From Trichobilharzia szidati (lineage: Eukaryota > Platyhelminthes > Trematoda > Strigeidida > Schistosomatidae): a stretch of 64,000 nucleotides of DNA. Both the position numbers and the translations under genes were made by a program. Location: positions 98,717,256-98,781,255 of the forward strand of contig OX235271.1 of NCBI GenBank assembly GCA_944472155.2, given 5' to 3'. Each line of letters begins with the position of its first letter. Positions within the stretch are counted from its first letter, which is position 1. A model generated the notes under the pieces. The model made no database searches, was not told the DNA's origin, and saw only the letters and a list, made by a program, of their open reading frames with translations. Below, in pieces: positions 21,335 to 32,292 of the stretch.

Positions 21335-22145
21335 GAAAGCATGATTATATTACATTTATAATTGCAGAAATTCAACATAGTTTACTAACTTAAAATTGCC
21401 ATTCTTCGATGTATCAACATAATTCTTAATTACTGTTGGACATATGTTTCTCTAACTGACTACAGTTTGTTAAAACTATAATTTAGCTATTTACTTCCAT
21501 TTTTCACACTTTAAGCAGTTGATAAGACACCGACGAAACAAAATTAATCCATTTTATAACGCTCTATGTTTTAATACTCCTGTGTTTGAACTCAAATAAT
21601 GAAAATTCAAGTATAAGATATAAATCCAGTTGCAGGGATTCGGCAAATGCTTCGTAGCGAAAATTTCCAGCACTCTTTCGTATATTCTTTCTCGGAAAAA
21701 CGTTAGTTGTCAAAGTAAAATGTGGTGAATACTCTGCCCGAATTTCTATAAGACAATTTTAGAAGTTGAAAGATGTCGATCAAAACACAAGATACGCCAT
21801 ATGCAATGCAAGTGTGTATCCTCTAACTCCAAATGTACACATATGCTTTACTTAAACCTCACAACTGATCGGAAGTCAAGGCAAAACAACAGGTTGATCG
21901 TGTAAAATACTAAATATATTTCGTGATCAGAAATTTAGAAAGGCGATATCTATTTAGGTAGGTAGAGTGAGTACGGCAACAATCAAACGTAACACAACAG
22001 TGTACCAGATAGTATGCATGCTTGACAGCACACCTTCAGCTTAAACAAAGAACGTCAGCACCCAGTGCCACCGACGCACAAAAAATAATAGATGAAATCT
22101 ACCATGCGGAAATTACTCACTGAAGCTGCCTTCTCATTAGATTGT
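21335..22145. other. No gene recognised
   Basis: AT-rich, without long frames or identified repeats. Confidence 0.4.
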
Positions 22146-22149
22146 TTTT

Positions 22150-22378
22150 TTTTCAATCCCTGCGTTCCAAGCGGAACACAGGACTTCAAGCTTAGAAGTT
22201 TCAATAGTACCGGTGTTCCTTTTGTGGAGTGGGACTGCACACCGCATACTGGGCCTTTCCTGTTTTCCGACCTTACTACCGGCTATATGAGGCTTCAAAG
22301 CAGCGTGTCGGCCAGAAATCGAAATCAGACCCCTCGTGTGGCTAGTAAACATTCTATCATTGAACCACCGATGCACAA
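22150..22378 (-). repeat. Old, diverged copy of the tRNA-derived SINE
   Basis: On the minus strand it begins TGTGCATCGGTGGTTCAATG, continues with a damaged B-box (GATTTCGATTTCTGGCCGAC), and ends with a tail whose reverse reads GCGTTCCAAGCGGAACACAG. The layout matches the SINEs at 13112, 25684, 26668 and 28198. Open frames on both strands here are side effects. Confidence 0.6.
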
Positions 22379-22439
22379 ATAGTAAGTTCTAATTTTAAGA
22401 TTATACTTATTGATAAGTAAATTGCACATTTTTTGATGT

Positions 22440-24739
22440 GGTTGTGTTCTCTGAGCTGGATGGTATATTTGCGAAGCTTTCATCGCCCCGCCACTAGACA
22501 TCATCTTCAGCGCATGCTTCAATTTGAAGTGAGCTTTTAGATTTTTCCACGAGTTTATCAGTCATCTCTCCCGGTGACCTTGGACTTGATTGGTTGTTTT
22601 TATTTTCACACCTTCTAGGTTATTTGTATTGTAATTCATTGTTTCTTTGACTTGAACTTTGACCCTTTCTGTGTGACGTTTCTTTCTTATCGGTTGATAT
22701 ATTTTGTCTATCTCATTGTGTCTATTGATTGATGATTCACTGGAATGCCAAGCTTCTAGAAATTCTCTAGCATTCTTGTTGTTTCCTCTGTCTAATATTT
22801 GAACGTTGTCCCAGTCGAATTGATGTCCATGGTTGTCTGTATGCAGTGATGTGAGGGAGTGGATATCATGTCTTTTGACAGCTAGCTTATAATCGTGGAT
22901 ACGAAGACGAAGGAGACGTCCACTTTGGCCAATGTAGTGTTTTTCGCAGTTGTTACAATTTATCTTGTAGATGATGTTGGTTTTATCTTCCTTCGCTGTT
23001 GAGTCTTTTGGTTGACATAGAATTGAGTGAAGTGACTTTGTTGGTTTGTGTACGACGTCAATTCCTAAAGGTTTGAAGAGTCGTGTAGTGATTTATGAGA
23101 TGTCCTTTATATATGGTAAGGCGATTTTCTTTGTGCTTTCCTTGGGGGCTTTTGGTTTGATAGGTTGGCTTGAGGGTATATGTCTTTTGATGAAATTTTT
23201 TGGATATCCATTCTTTTGGAAGACGTCCATGAGATACCTCTCTTCAATTTTCCTTAAGGTGGGAGTGCTGCAATGAGCCCTGGCTCTGTTGAATAGTGTT
23301 TGTATGTAATTCCTCTTGTGTGCTATTGAATTGTTGCTGTTGTAATTCAGGATTTGGTCTGTGTGAGTTGATTTTCTATAAACTTGAGTTTCTAATTCCC
23401 CTGTGGTTGTTCGCTTGACTAAGACGTCCAAAAATGGGATTTGGTTCTCTGATTCTTCTTCTCTTGTGAATTTGATGTCGTTGAAGACGTTGTTTATCAG
23501 ATTGTGAGCTTTATCTAACTCGTTTCTTTTGATAATTATAAATGTGTCGTCTACGTAGCGTATCCAAATCTTAGGTTTGATCTTTGGTAGAATTATGTTT
23601 TCGAGCCTTTGCATCACTGCTTCTGCAATCAAACCTGATATTGGAGATCCCATAGTTGTAGTTTTCTGTATAATTCTTTGGATAAATTGTATGTTGGAGT
23701 TCCTGGTAATGATACAATTGGTCGTAACGGGATATTTGGTTTGTGTATTTTGGGTCTGCCGTAGAATCGGGGTAGGATTGGTCCACTGGATTTCATTCAC
23801 CATTGGTCTTGTTTCGTGATTTGTCTAGTTTTGGTAAGCTTGTTTAAGATGTTTTGGATGCGGTTGTCCAGTGTTTGTATGGGATTTGTTGAGTAGTTCT
23901 TCAGCTTTCTTGGTGTATTCTTCTCTGGCGATGACTACTGTTGTTCCTCCTTTGTCGGCTGGTAGAATGACGATTTCCTTCGTATTTTTCAGCTTTTTGA
24001 GGGCCTTTAGTTCTTGAGAGATGAGTTGTGTGTGTTGCTTTTTCTGTTTGACCATTGGTACATTTTTTGACGTATCTCTTCCTGTGTTTCCTCCTTCAAG
24101 TTTGATGATTTCAGTAATAATTCAAGGGCAGCGAAGAAATCAGTTTTCGAGGCATCTCCGGTGTTGTAGTTTAATCCTTTTTGTAGTAGTTGTTGTTCCA
24201 TTTTTGATAGTGGTTGTTTTGATAGGTTGACTATGCAGTCTATAGGTGTATTGTCTGGTTGTTGTGTTTCTAATCTTGGCTAACTTGGTTTTGAGGACTC
24301 CTCGTCTTTGTTCTCTGTGTTTTCTACTTGACAATGTAATTGCGGTGATCAGCGTTGACAGGTGTTCCTGGTTGAGGGTTTTCTCTAGTTTTTCTTTTCG
24401 GACATTTATTATTTGTTGATATTTCTTGATCCGATAATGTGCGTCTGTAATCATTAATTTGACCATTCGCCTTCCACATTGTTCGGCCAATTTCCATCCC
24501 ATTGGGCAGTTGACTGGTGGTTTGTATCTTACACTGGTCGGTAGGATTTGATGACGAAGGCACTCATGGAGAAAGAATAATTGTTCTCTGGTGGATCCTT
24601 GCCTTTTGGTGAAGTCTTCCCACTTTCGAACAGAGAGAAGCGTTTCCCGCTCGTAAGATTTAGATATCATAGAGAAGATTTGTAGCTTAGGTGTATGGAA
24701 ATTGCACAATTTATGGATTCCCATTGAATTATATTCCAT
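22440..24739 (-). pseudogene. Penelope-like element copy B, long, with internal RT deletion
   Basis: Sister of copy A, and longer. From 24739 the minus strand encodes the PLE N-terminal region (RHQILPTSVRYKPPVNCP), then shifts frame into LQKGLNYNTGDASKTDFFAA (24201-24007). The RT start motif EIVILPADKGGTTVVIAREE is at about 23960. The segment RFYGRPKIHKPNIPLRPIVS (about 23775-23720) is out of frame with its neighbours and runs straight into TMGSPISGLIAEAV, so about 100 or more residues of the palm are deleted. The rest is well preserved: WIRYVDDTF, FLDVLVKR, KNGYPKNFIK. A frame change near 23090 precedes the GIY-YIG nuclease (about 22990-22850, YIGQSGR), where copy A has a stop. The frame stays readable to about 22560. 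Confidence 0.88.
22443..22525 (-). other. Hammerhead-like motif in the 3' end of PLE copy B
   Basis: The minus strand reads GCGCTGAAGATGATGTCTAG followed by GGGGCGATGAAAGCTTCGC. It corresponds to 7486-7545 in copy A. CTGAAGA and GAAAGC are conserved between copies while the part between varies, as expected for a stem-loop. Pairing in this copy is poor. Confidence 0.3.
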
Positions 24740-25680
24740 GAGGAAATAATTTAGTGTAGTGATTTGTAAATATTCCTACATTCATATATTTAGTTTATTC
24801 GTGAAACAGTAAGTCATACCGACGTTTCTGTTTGGTTTCTAATCATTATTTCAATTCCATTAGTTGTTCCTATTTAGCTGAACAGGTCTAATAGTCCCTT
24901 CTTCATTGGTGTTCGCCTGTGTTTGTTTGATGAATATATATATACATATAAACTAACTACGTTGCAGGCTTACTTAACACTACTGTCTGTTTCAATTTAG
25001 GTCACTGTGACAATAAAACATTACTACTACAATCTTTTTTGTACTTGTATGATCCTGCGTACAACTTGTAGTTAGTACTTAGCGGTTTTCCATACAATTA
25101 CAAAACAGAATATTTGGTCAATGTGAAAGAAAAACTAATTCCCACTGAAATAATAATAACAATAATAATAAATACATTCGAAAATAAGAAACAAACAACT
25201 TTAGAATAGCTTGTTAGTAATAACATCTATGCGCAACTAATTGTTTACTGCACATATTCTGCAAAATAATAATGCTTCATTATGCATAATTAGTGCACTC
25301 GTATTTATTTATTTATTTATTATACGCACTTAGAACATCACAGTTCAACGGAATTATTGATAAATACTTTCTAAAAATGCATCTGCTGCACTGTAGGGAT
25401 AAAACGTTTTGTGTATTATGGAAGTTTTTCAATTCGTCTTTATAAAATCTACGCTAAATATGTTTATGATGCCCACCATAAAAACTAATTAAAATATGCT
25501 TAGGCGATAGCTATTCATAAATTTAAGCCCACACTCCCCCTCCCCGTGTGTGTACCAAACAATTTGTCATTAATATTAACATACCTTGGTAATCTTTATC
25601 TAATTAGATAACCAAACGTAGCACTAATTATTCTTAAATCTTTTTTGTCACTTCAGGTATTTTAATTGACCTTTATTTTT
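24740..25680. other. No gene recognised
   Basis: AT-rich, with short AATAAT runs near 25147-25170 and a TATTTATT-type run near 25300-25321. No coding signal seen. Confidence 0.4.
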
Positions 25681-25683
25681 TAT

Positions 25684-25901
25684 GCGTCGGTGGTACAGCA
25701 GTGGAATGATCACCGACAATGCATGTGGTCCAGGGTTCGATCCCCGGCCGAAGTACTGCTATACCTCTCTAAGCCAGTAGTAAGACCGGTTGGGCATAAT
25801 GCTAGCAACCCACCCCATCACGTAAAAACAAACACCACTGCTACCGAAACTTCAAAGCTCTAGCTTCAGGCTCCATGTTTCATTAGGAATGCGAAGGAAT
25901 A
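25684..25901 (+). repeat. tRNA-derived SINE (copy 2)
   Basis: Head GCGTCGGTGGTACAGCAGTG, B-box GTCCAGGGTTCGATCCCCGG, body GGTTGGGCATAATGCTAGCA, tail TCCATGTTTCATTAGGAATG and an A-rich end. The body is slightly shorter than in copies 1 and 4. A clean target duplication was not found. Confidence 0.8.
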
Positions 25902-25904
25902 AAA

Positions 25905-26650
25905 TGAATGAATGTATTTTTTTATTTAAATTGACCTGACATCACAACTTTCAGATAATCTCCGTCTTCTAATAACACTACCTAAATAGTAGTAGATTAA
26001 AAGAGAAATAGGAACTAACTGAAAATTACTGTCAAATAGAGTAACTAATTATAGATTTCATTTGAAAGCAAAAATTGAGTAACCAAAGACAATTCAATTC
26101 TTGTAAATTCAGTTTTACAAAATATACGAAACTGTAGTCGTTTTTGGATTAGCCAATTTCACTAATAACATCTTTAACTATACGACATAGAAAAATCTTT
26201 TCTTTCTGTAAATCAACTTACACAGATATATAGGCAAAGGAGATTAAAGTACCGTGTGCAACTAACAACTGCTGGGAAAAGAAGTTATGACAATTCTTTG
26301 CATATTTTAGACCTACTGCTTTGAGAAATCTTTTAGCTAAATGCCCTCTAAAGACCCAGTGAAGATCACTAGTTGATCCTCAAGAATAAATTTGACATAT
26401 TTTACTACTTTTCTTAACAAGAACATGTAATTAGCTCAATTTCATTGAGACAACATTGCATAAGGGTGCTATATTAAATCAGCTATTCTATTATCTTTTG
26501 CATGCAACATTATACTGACTTGCACATTAAGTATGATATGCCTAATTTATGATTATCAGCAGGAAAAAAACATCATAAAATGTAAAATACTTCTGTCGCA
26601 TTTATGTCTGCTAGCACATTGAAAATGTTAGTATTGTGTCGTATTCCATA
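25905..26650. other. No gene recognised
   Basis: AT-rich sequence without recognised frames or repeats. Confidence 0.4.
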
Positions 26651-26664
26651 TGATATTTGGTTTA

Positions 26665-26890
26665 AGTGCGTCGGCGGCACAGCAGTAGAATGCTCGGCGA
26701 CCAAGCAGGTGGTTCGGGGTTCGATCCTCGGCCGACGCACTCGCTTACCTCGACAAACCGGTAAAGAGGGAAGGTTGGGCATCAGGCTAGCGACCCCATC
26801 CAGTAAAAATAAACACCACTGCTACTGAAACTTCAAGCCTCTAGCCTGAAGCCCTATGTTCCACTGGGAACGTAAAGGAATAAAAGAAAA
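26665..26890 (+). repeat. tRNA-derived SINE (copy 3) with 10-bp target duplication
   Basis: Head GCGTCGGCGGCACAGCAGTA, B-box GGTTCGGGGTTCGATCCTCG, tail CCCTATGTTCCACTGGGAAC then AATAAAAGAAAA. The flanks carry ATTTGGTTTA at 26655-26664 and again at 26891-26900, which fixes the insertion ends. Confidence 0.9.
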
Positions 26891-26901
26891 ATTTGGTTTA
26901 C

Positions 26902-27115
26902 AGCGCTGGTAGACTGGACTCAAAATAAAAGACAGATTATACTAAAAATCGGTAGACGCGGTTCCTTATTACGTTTTATTGACAATTTTTCGTTTTTTTT
27001 CTGCAGACAATGATAAACATCTATCTTCCTTCGTTGGATACTGAGGTTAAGATTACCAGCCAGAAAGTATAAGGAAAAAGAAAATCTGGGAATGAACCAA
27101 ACAAAATACTATCGC
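26902..27115. other. No gene recognised
   Basis: Short intervening sequence with nothing identified. Confidence 0.3.
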
Positions 27116-27117
27116 GC

Positions 27118-27330
27118 AACAAATATGTCAAAACAAACCGTGACATCACATGCCGGATGGCAAGCCACAGAGTTTAGGCCTCCAAGGCTGACATGGAGAT
27201 CGTGTGAGGAAGAAATAAAAGCTTGTTGGCAATCATGAATACGGATAAAAGAGACTTCAGAGAACAGAGTGAAATGGACGCGTGATGCTGAAAGCCTATG
27301 TTCCACTCGGAACCCAAGGGAATAATAGTT
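27118..27330 (+). mobile_element. RTE-type 3' tail fragment, diverged
   Basis: Resembles 9734-9915: GCCGGATGGCAAGCCACAG, CTGACATGGAGATCG, GAGGAAGAAATAAAAGCTTG, and the closing AAGCCTATGTTCCACTCGGA with ACCCAAGGGAATAATAG. The last block is also the SINE tail, so an unusual SINE cannot be excluded. The TGACATGGAG block favours RTE. Confidence 0.45.
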
Positions 27331-27574
27331 TGCATTGTCTGTAACACTACTCTTTATTTTGCAGAAAAAGGTTGGTAAATTTGACAGTTGTACTTCTTCG
27401 AAGATTTTGACTTTCACTTCTCCCTGTTGAGCACACTTCTTAGATTTCTCAAGAAGAGTTATGTTTTACTTCACAAGGCAATATTGAAGCTATATAGTAA
27501 TAAGTAGATGATGACTGCATGAATGATTAATAATAATGCAGCTGTATGAAATTCCATATTAATTTGTTTATTAG

Positions 27575-27745
27575 ATATATCACACAGTGAAACAGTATTA
27601 TTATTTACTGGATGGCGCTTCGAACACAAGTTATTATTCATAACTGAATCAGCTATAATATCACTTGATGTGATTATGAACAATAAATTATGTCCAAAAC
27701 ACTATCCAAGTAAATAATACTATTTCACTGTGTGATACTGTCTAA
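27575..27745. repeat. Foldback built from the PLE-linked hammerhead-like block
   Basis: The left arm (27578-27644) and right arm (about 27664-27738) are reverse complements over most of their length: ATCACACAGTGAAACAGTAT against ATACTATTTCACTGTGTGAT, and CGAACACAAGTTATTATTC against GAACAATAAATTATGTCC. The spacer is about 20 bp. Each arm is a copy of the block at 15355, 16130 and 16481, so two copies face each other head to head. Confidence 0.65.
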
Positions 27746-28197
27746 TGAACAAATTAACAAGGATTATACATACTACTACAGTGCTCAAGTTTTACACATA
27801 TAATAATAGTTGTATGCTATCGATGAGAAAATTTAATTTAAAAACAAAACAATTTCCATATAAATTCAAATTTGTTTAATTTACTAAATAAACTGAGTAC
27901 TGATCAATTTATTACTTATTTAACCCAAGAATCATGTGACATGTAATTTATACACCCTGTACAAGTACATTAAACGCTTGTTAGATAGCTGAGAGCGCCT
28001 TCTTATCAGATAAAGTTGGATAAGTTCACACAGAAATTTCAAACTGTTAAAAGTGATCCTGGTTTGGACATTTATAATTTCCCCAAATGTTTATTATGAA
28101 AACATTTGGGTTATTTACTTGTGGGACATTCTGAGGGGATACTAAGCCTATATATAATACACAGTGAAGAAATAAACCAATGCATATTAAATAACAG

Positions 28198-28433
28198 TGC
28201 GTCATTGGCACAGCGGTTAGGACGCTAGCCAACCATGCACATGGTCCGCGGTTCGATCCCCGGCCGACGCAATCCTTTACCTCGTTAAGCCAGTAATAAA
28301 AAAGCTGGTAAATAGGAAAGGTTGGGCATGACGCTAGTAACCCCATCCTGTAAAAATAAACACTGTTACAGAAACTTCAAGCTTCTAGCTTGAAGCCCTA
28401 TGTTCCACTGGGAACGTTAAGGAATAATAAAAA
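28198..28433 (+). repeat. tRNA-derived SINE (copy 4) with 12-bp target duplication
   Basis: Head GCGTCATTGGCACAGCGGTT, B-box GTCCGCGGTTCGATCCCCGG, body AAAGGTTGGGCATGACGCTA, tail CCCTATGTTCCACTGGGAAC and AATAATAAAA. ATTAAATAACAG occurs at 28186-28197 and at 28434-28445, a perfect duplication showing LINE-type target-primed insertion. It is the best-preserved copy in the window. Confidence 0.92.
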
Positions 28434-28445
28434 ATTAAATAACAG

Positions 28446-29440
28446 CCTACTTTCATTTTTTCACCTGTATCACTCCGTTGAATTCAGAAGAAATAAACAG
28501 TCAGCAGATATTACTGCCCTCTAATTAGACAAATGAAGACACTACAATTCACCAGTTCAAACAGTCACGCGTAGTTCCGTTATGCAGAAAAAGTCAAATA
28601 TTAAAGATAGCTAAGCAGAAAAATAAGATAAATCAATCTCCACACTTCATCAAACTATTTTCAAATGACAATTTATGTTAATGAAGCTACAGCAGAGTGG
28701 TAGTAAACAAGGCGTAACCAGAAAAAACACTCTCTGGTACACAAGATCGGAGCAGAGCAAATTATTAGACACAATGGTACATAACAATATACTAAATGAT
28801 GTTTAAGTTACAATCTCCAAGACTCCATTTCATGTTCTAGTTACTTGCTAAGCCTGTATATTACTAAGAGGGTAACTCTTCACTGTACCTGCAGTGTTGA
28901 ATACTGAATAAGTCCTGCTACAGTTAACGCGAATAAAACTATATATAATACTCAAAAAGACGGAAGTATATTCACTACTTCTGCCCAAAGAAAACGATCA
29001 GTTGACGTTTGTTAAAGCTATCCAGTAGAAATTAATTGTTTCTTAAGAAATTTCACACACGAATTCCTCTTAATGAATCTGAACAAAGCAGTAACAAGAG
29101 AAGCAGCAGGATAAAGTGGATCAGAAATAATAAGTATATGTCTAGAGCTACAATTATTAAAAAATACAAGCTTTCACCCATTAAGACTTTTAGGATGTCC
29201 CAAAAGAACAGCAACCTACAATATAACTGGACCACAAGTAGAATCATCAATTTAGGGAATAAACTTAGTCAAATATGGGCAGCGAAAGATAATAAAAGGG
29301 AAAGGGTAAAAAACAGTTGAGGAACTACGGAATGGAAAAATGCAAGCATGACTGCCAAGTTTCCAAATAAAAACCAAAACAATTGCAGCCCGTTCACCAC
29401 TGATTCGAACCATCAGCGACATTTTACCGTAGCTCAAGCA
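28446..29440. other. No gene recognised
   Basis: AT-rich. A 94-codon plus-strand frame at 29036-29320 is Lys/Asn/Ser-rich with no domain and no sign of splicing. Confidence 0.4.
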
Positions 29441-29815
29441 CAGCTGCAAGTTCTCTTTGGCTAACCATGCTAACACAATTAAAGTGGCGGGGATGGCAAC
29501 CGCAATACACGTCGAATCCTCTAAAGCTTGTATCCCAATACGGAGTCGATTACTGATAGACAATTCGCATAGTTTGTCGGACTCCTGGTTTACTTAAATG
29601 GTAACTCAAACGGATGCTGTATATTCTCACGTCCAAGGGGCCAGGTTTCACAGGCATAGAACAACAGTGAGACAACTAAAGCTTTTTGAGCCCGAACTTT
29701 GACAACTGGACTACCCAGGTAGGTCTGTGTCACCCTGGCTTTCTCTCTACCGTTGGGAACTCAATCCGTCACAACCAGATATATGGACTTTCCGATGACC
29801 CCTGGTAGTTAAACT
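29440..29815 (-). pseudogene. RTE-type reverse-transcriptase C-terminal relic
   Basis: The minus strand around 29790-29640 reads KARVTQTYLGSPVVKVRA and then ALVVSLLFYACETWPLG. This is the signature of the region after the RT palm in RTE/SR2-like elements, where a VRSVLLYGSETW-like motif is typical. Stops and small frame changes follow. No start, endonuclease or catalytic YADD is present. The relic is older than the RTE at 38-41 kb. Confidence 0.5.
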
Positions 29816-31855
29816 ATGAAGCTGGGTGAAGTAACGGGTTCCAGTCATACTTATAATATTACTTACACTTGGACATACCACAGCGCATACCGTATTCACA
29901 AAAACTGATTGGTTTGTGTAGCCTGTACACTATTACACAGCAAGACTGTTGTCTGCAATACGAAAGATTGCAGTTATCAGATTACGCAACCGTGTAGCTA
30001 AAACGCTGGTTGAAGATAGCGGTGATCGTATTTGCTGCCTCCAGCTACTCTTTGTTTAGAGGTATAGTGTTATTGATAAACTGCTCAGAGACAACTTACT
30101 CAAAGAGACAATTCTAAAAGACAGTCATGTCCAACAAATTAAGTGCAACTGTTGTGCCAATAAATATAACTGATGGCATTCAATGATGTCTAAACGAATG
30201 ACTACGGTTGAACGTCTGGTCAGGAAACCTACCATGCTCCATGGGAATTAATTCTCTATAGCCTGTGGAGCACGACAGCAACTAGTGTCGTACGTAACAG
30301 ACTAAACCACGACGATTACTGCATTGGGCTATTTTGAGACAGGCGCATGTTACACATTGGTGAGGAAACTTTACTTCTCGAGACAATTCTGACTAATATC
30401 ACGTCTATGGAAAGAGCAGGAAGTTGAATTAGGTTGGTGTTATATGGTGCCTGAGTACTTTAATCTCGTTTCAAACTGCTCAATTGCGAGATGAGTTGGA
30501 TACTCGTAGGAATCAAGATTCTAGTAAGATGAGAGAGTTGAAAGTTATACAGTCTTTTGCTGATTAGTAAAACCCAACTTTTTCTACAGATGTATTACAG
30601 AAGAGACCCCTAAACTAGAAAGTGGGGTAGCATCCCTCAAATTAAAACCAAATGAGTATTCGCTTTTTATTCATATAAAACTTGGATACTTCCTACTCAC
30701 AGTATGAGGTTATTTGCCAAATTCTTTCTTAAAACGCAGCCAAGAGTAGTCCGTGTCAGGATACCCGGTGCAGTCGGCAATGAAGGAATATTTTCATAAA
30801 ATTAATAATAATTTAACAGACTAACAGTATGTTGAGAGAAAACCAGGTAGTTCTTCAATCCATGATCCTAATTTCTTCTCCCACCTTACACAAAACGAAT
30901 TGAAGCAAACAAGACTTAAACGAGAGATCACTTCATAAACTGAATAGATCCAATACTTAACATCAGTCAGCATGAGAACATCATTTCAGCTGGGATTAAC
31001 AACATAAAGCACAGTCTACCTTGCAACACAGAGTGGAGATATCAAAAACACATGGTATAAAAGAAAACATTGTATGATAAACCAACAGGCAGAGAATACA
31101 AGCGAAAATTTGTGCTTCAAAATAGACCATTACATGATCTTTTATAAACAAAATGACAAAAAAAATTGACAAGTCTTTCAATATGTGAAAATGGAATCAT
31201 TATTGCTAAAACATGACATAATATTCTGAAGTTTTAAGAAAGACAAAAAACAGTTTAATGCAAAAATGAGACATCGACATATTTAAAAAAGATTGGACTC
31301 TGAGATTTTGGTACATAATTAACATCAAGATCAATGAAATATTTGGCAATTAATTCAGAAAAACGGAATGGATAAGGAAATTATTCACTTATGAAGACCC
31401 CCATCAGGGAGCCAAAATATAACGGAAAACGGCGAAACAAATGCATGACCGATAGATATATGTTGAAAACTATGAAAACGGCCTGAGCCTAATAAATGAG
31501 CAATCCAATATCAAAGGTAAAAGTTGGGAAAACAGCTAATTGTCATGTCAAGAAATGAATGAAAGGCACGTGTGTAATCACTTGGAAAAACCAACTATAA
31601 TGTCGGATTTAAGCACGTGATTGACTCACTGAAAATAAATCGAACTTAGTACACTAGACTAAGCAAACTAGACTATAAATAAGTGATGCAATAAGAAAAA
31701 AAGAAAAAACAATAATCCGTAATCTCAAAAATATTGCAAAAATACCGTGAAAACGATTCAGATAAAATGCTATCTAATGTTTCTAAGCCCTTGAAAAATT
31801 TCAATAAAATGTGGTTCTTCGATGTTTTTTGAAACTGTCTCCGGACTCAATAAAT
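29816..31855. other. No gene recognised
   Basis: AT-rich intergenic sequence. It may include the far 3' flank of the TRIM-NHL gene, but no poly(A) site could be placed. Confidence 0.4.
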
Positions 31856-31859
31856 GAAA

Positions 31860-31965
31860 TATTAGTAATGATAATAATAATAATAATAACAATAATAAAT
31901 AATAGTAATAATAATAACAATAAATAATAATAGCAATAATAATAATAATATAATAACAATCAATA
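31860..31965. repeat. (ATA/ATT)n-type microsatellite
   Basis: About 100 bp of AATAAT-type trinucleotide repeats with occasional CAA and TAG interruptions, some 330 bp downstream of the TRIM-NHL stop codon. Confidence 0.9.
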
Positions 31966-32292
31966 TAAATATGGGAAAGGCCGAACTCACTTGAAATCAG
32001 AGTTCCCAAAATTAATAAGAAAAAGTGAATATGAATAAACAGAAAAACATACTGTAATAAAGTTGAAAAAATTATCACGAACACCCCGGAATAACCACGG
32101 GGGAAGAATGACTCTTGACTGAAGCACGAAAGAGTTAGAAGCTGTCCAAAACAGACAGTCATAAATACTCCTCGAAAATGTATATCATGGTGAGGTTGAG
32201 TGAAATCCAATGGTGCTACTATAGAATGGAAGAACAATATCTTGGGAAGTATATTTGTTGTCCTGTGGATATCAACCGGTCGGCAGTTGGTA

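Noticed and set aside
29036..29320. 94-codon plus-strand frame
   Set aside because: Lys/Asn/Ser-rich with no domain; the reverse strand runs into the RTE relic.
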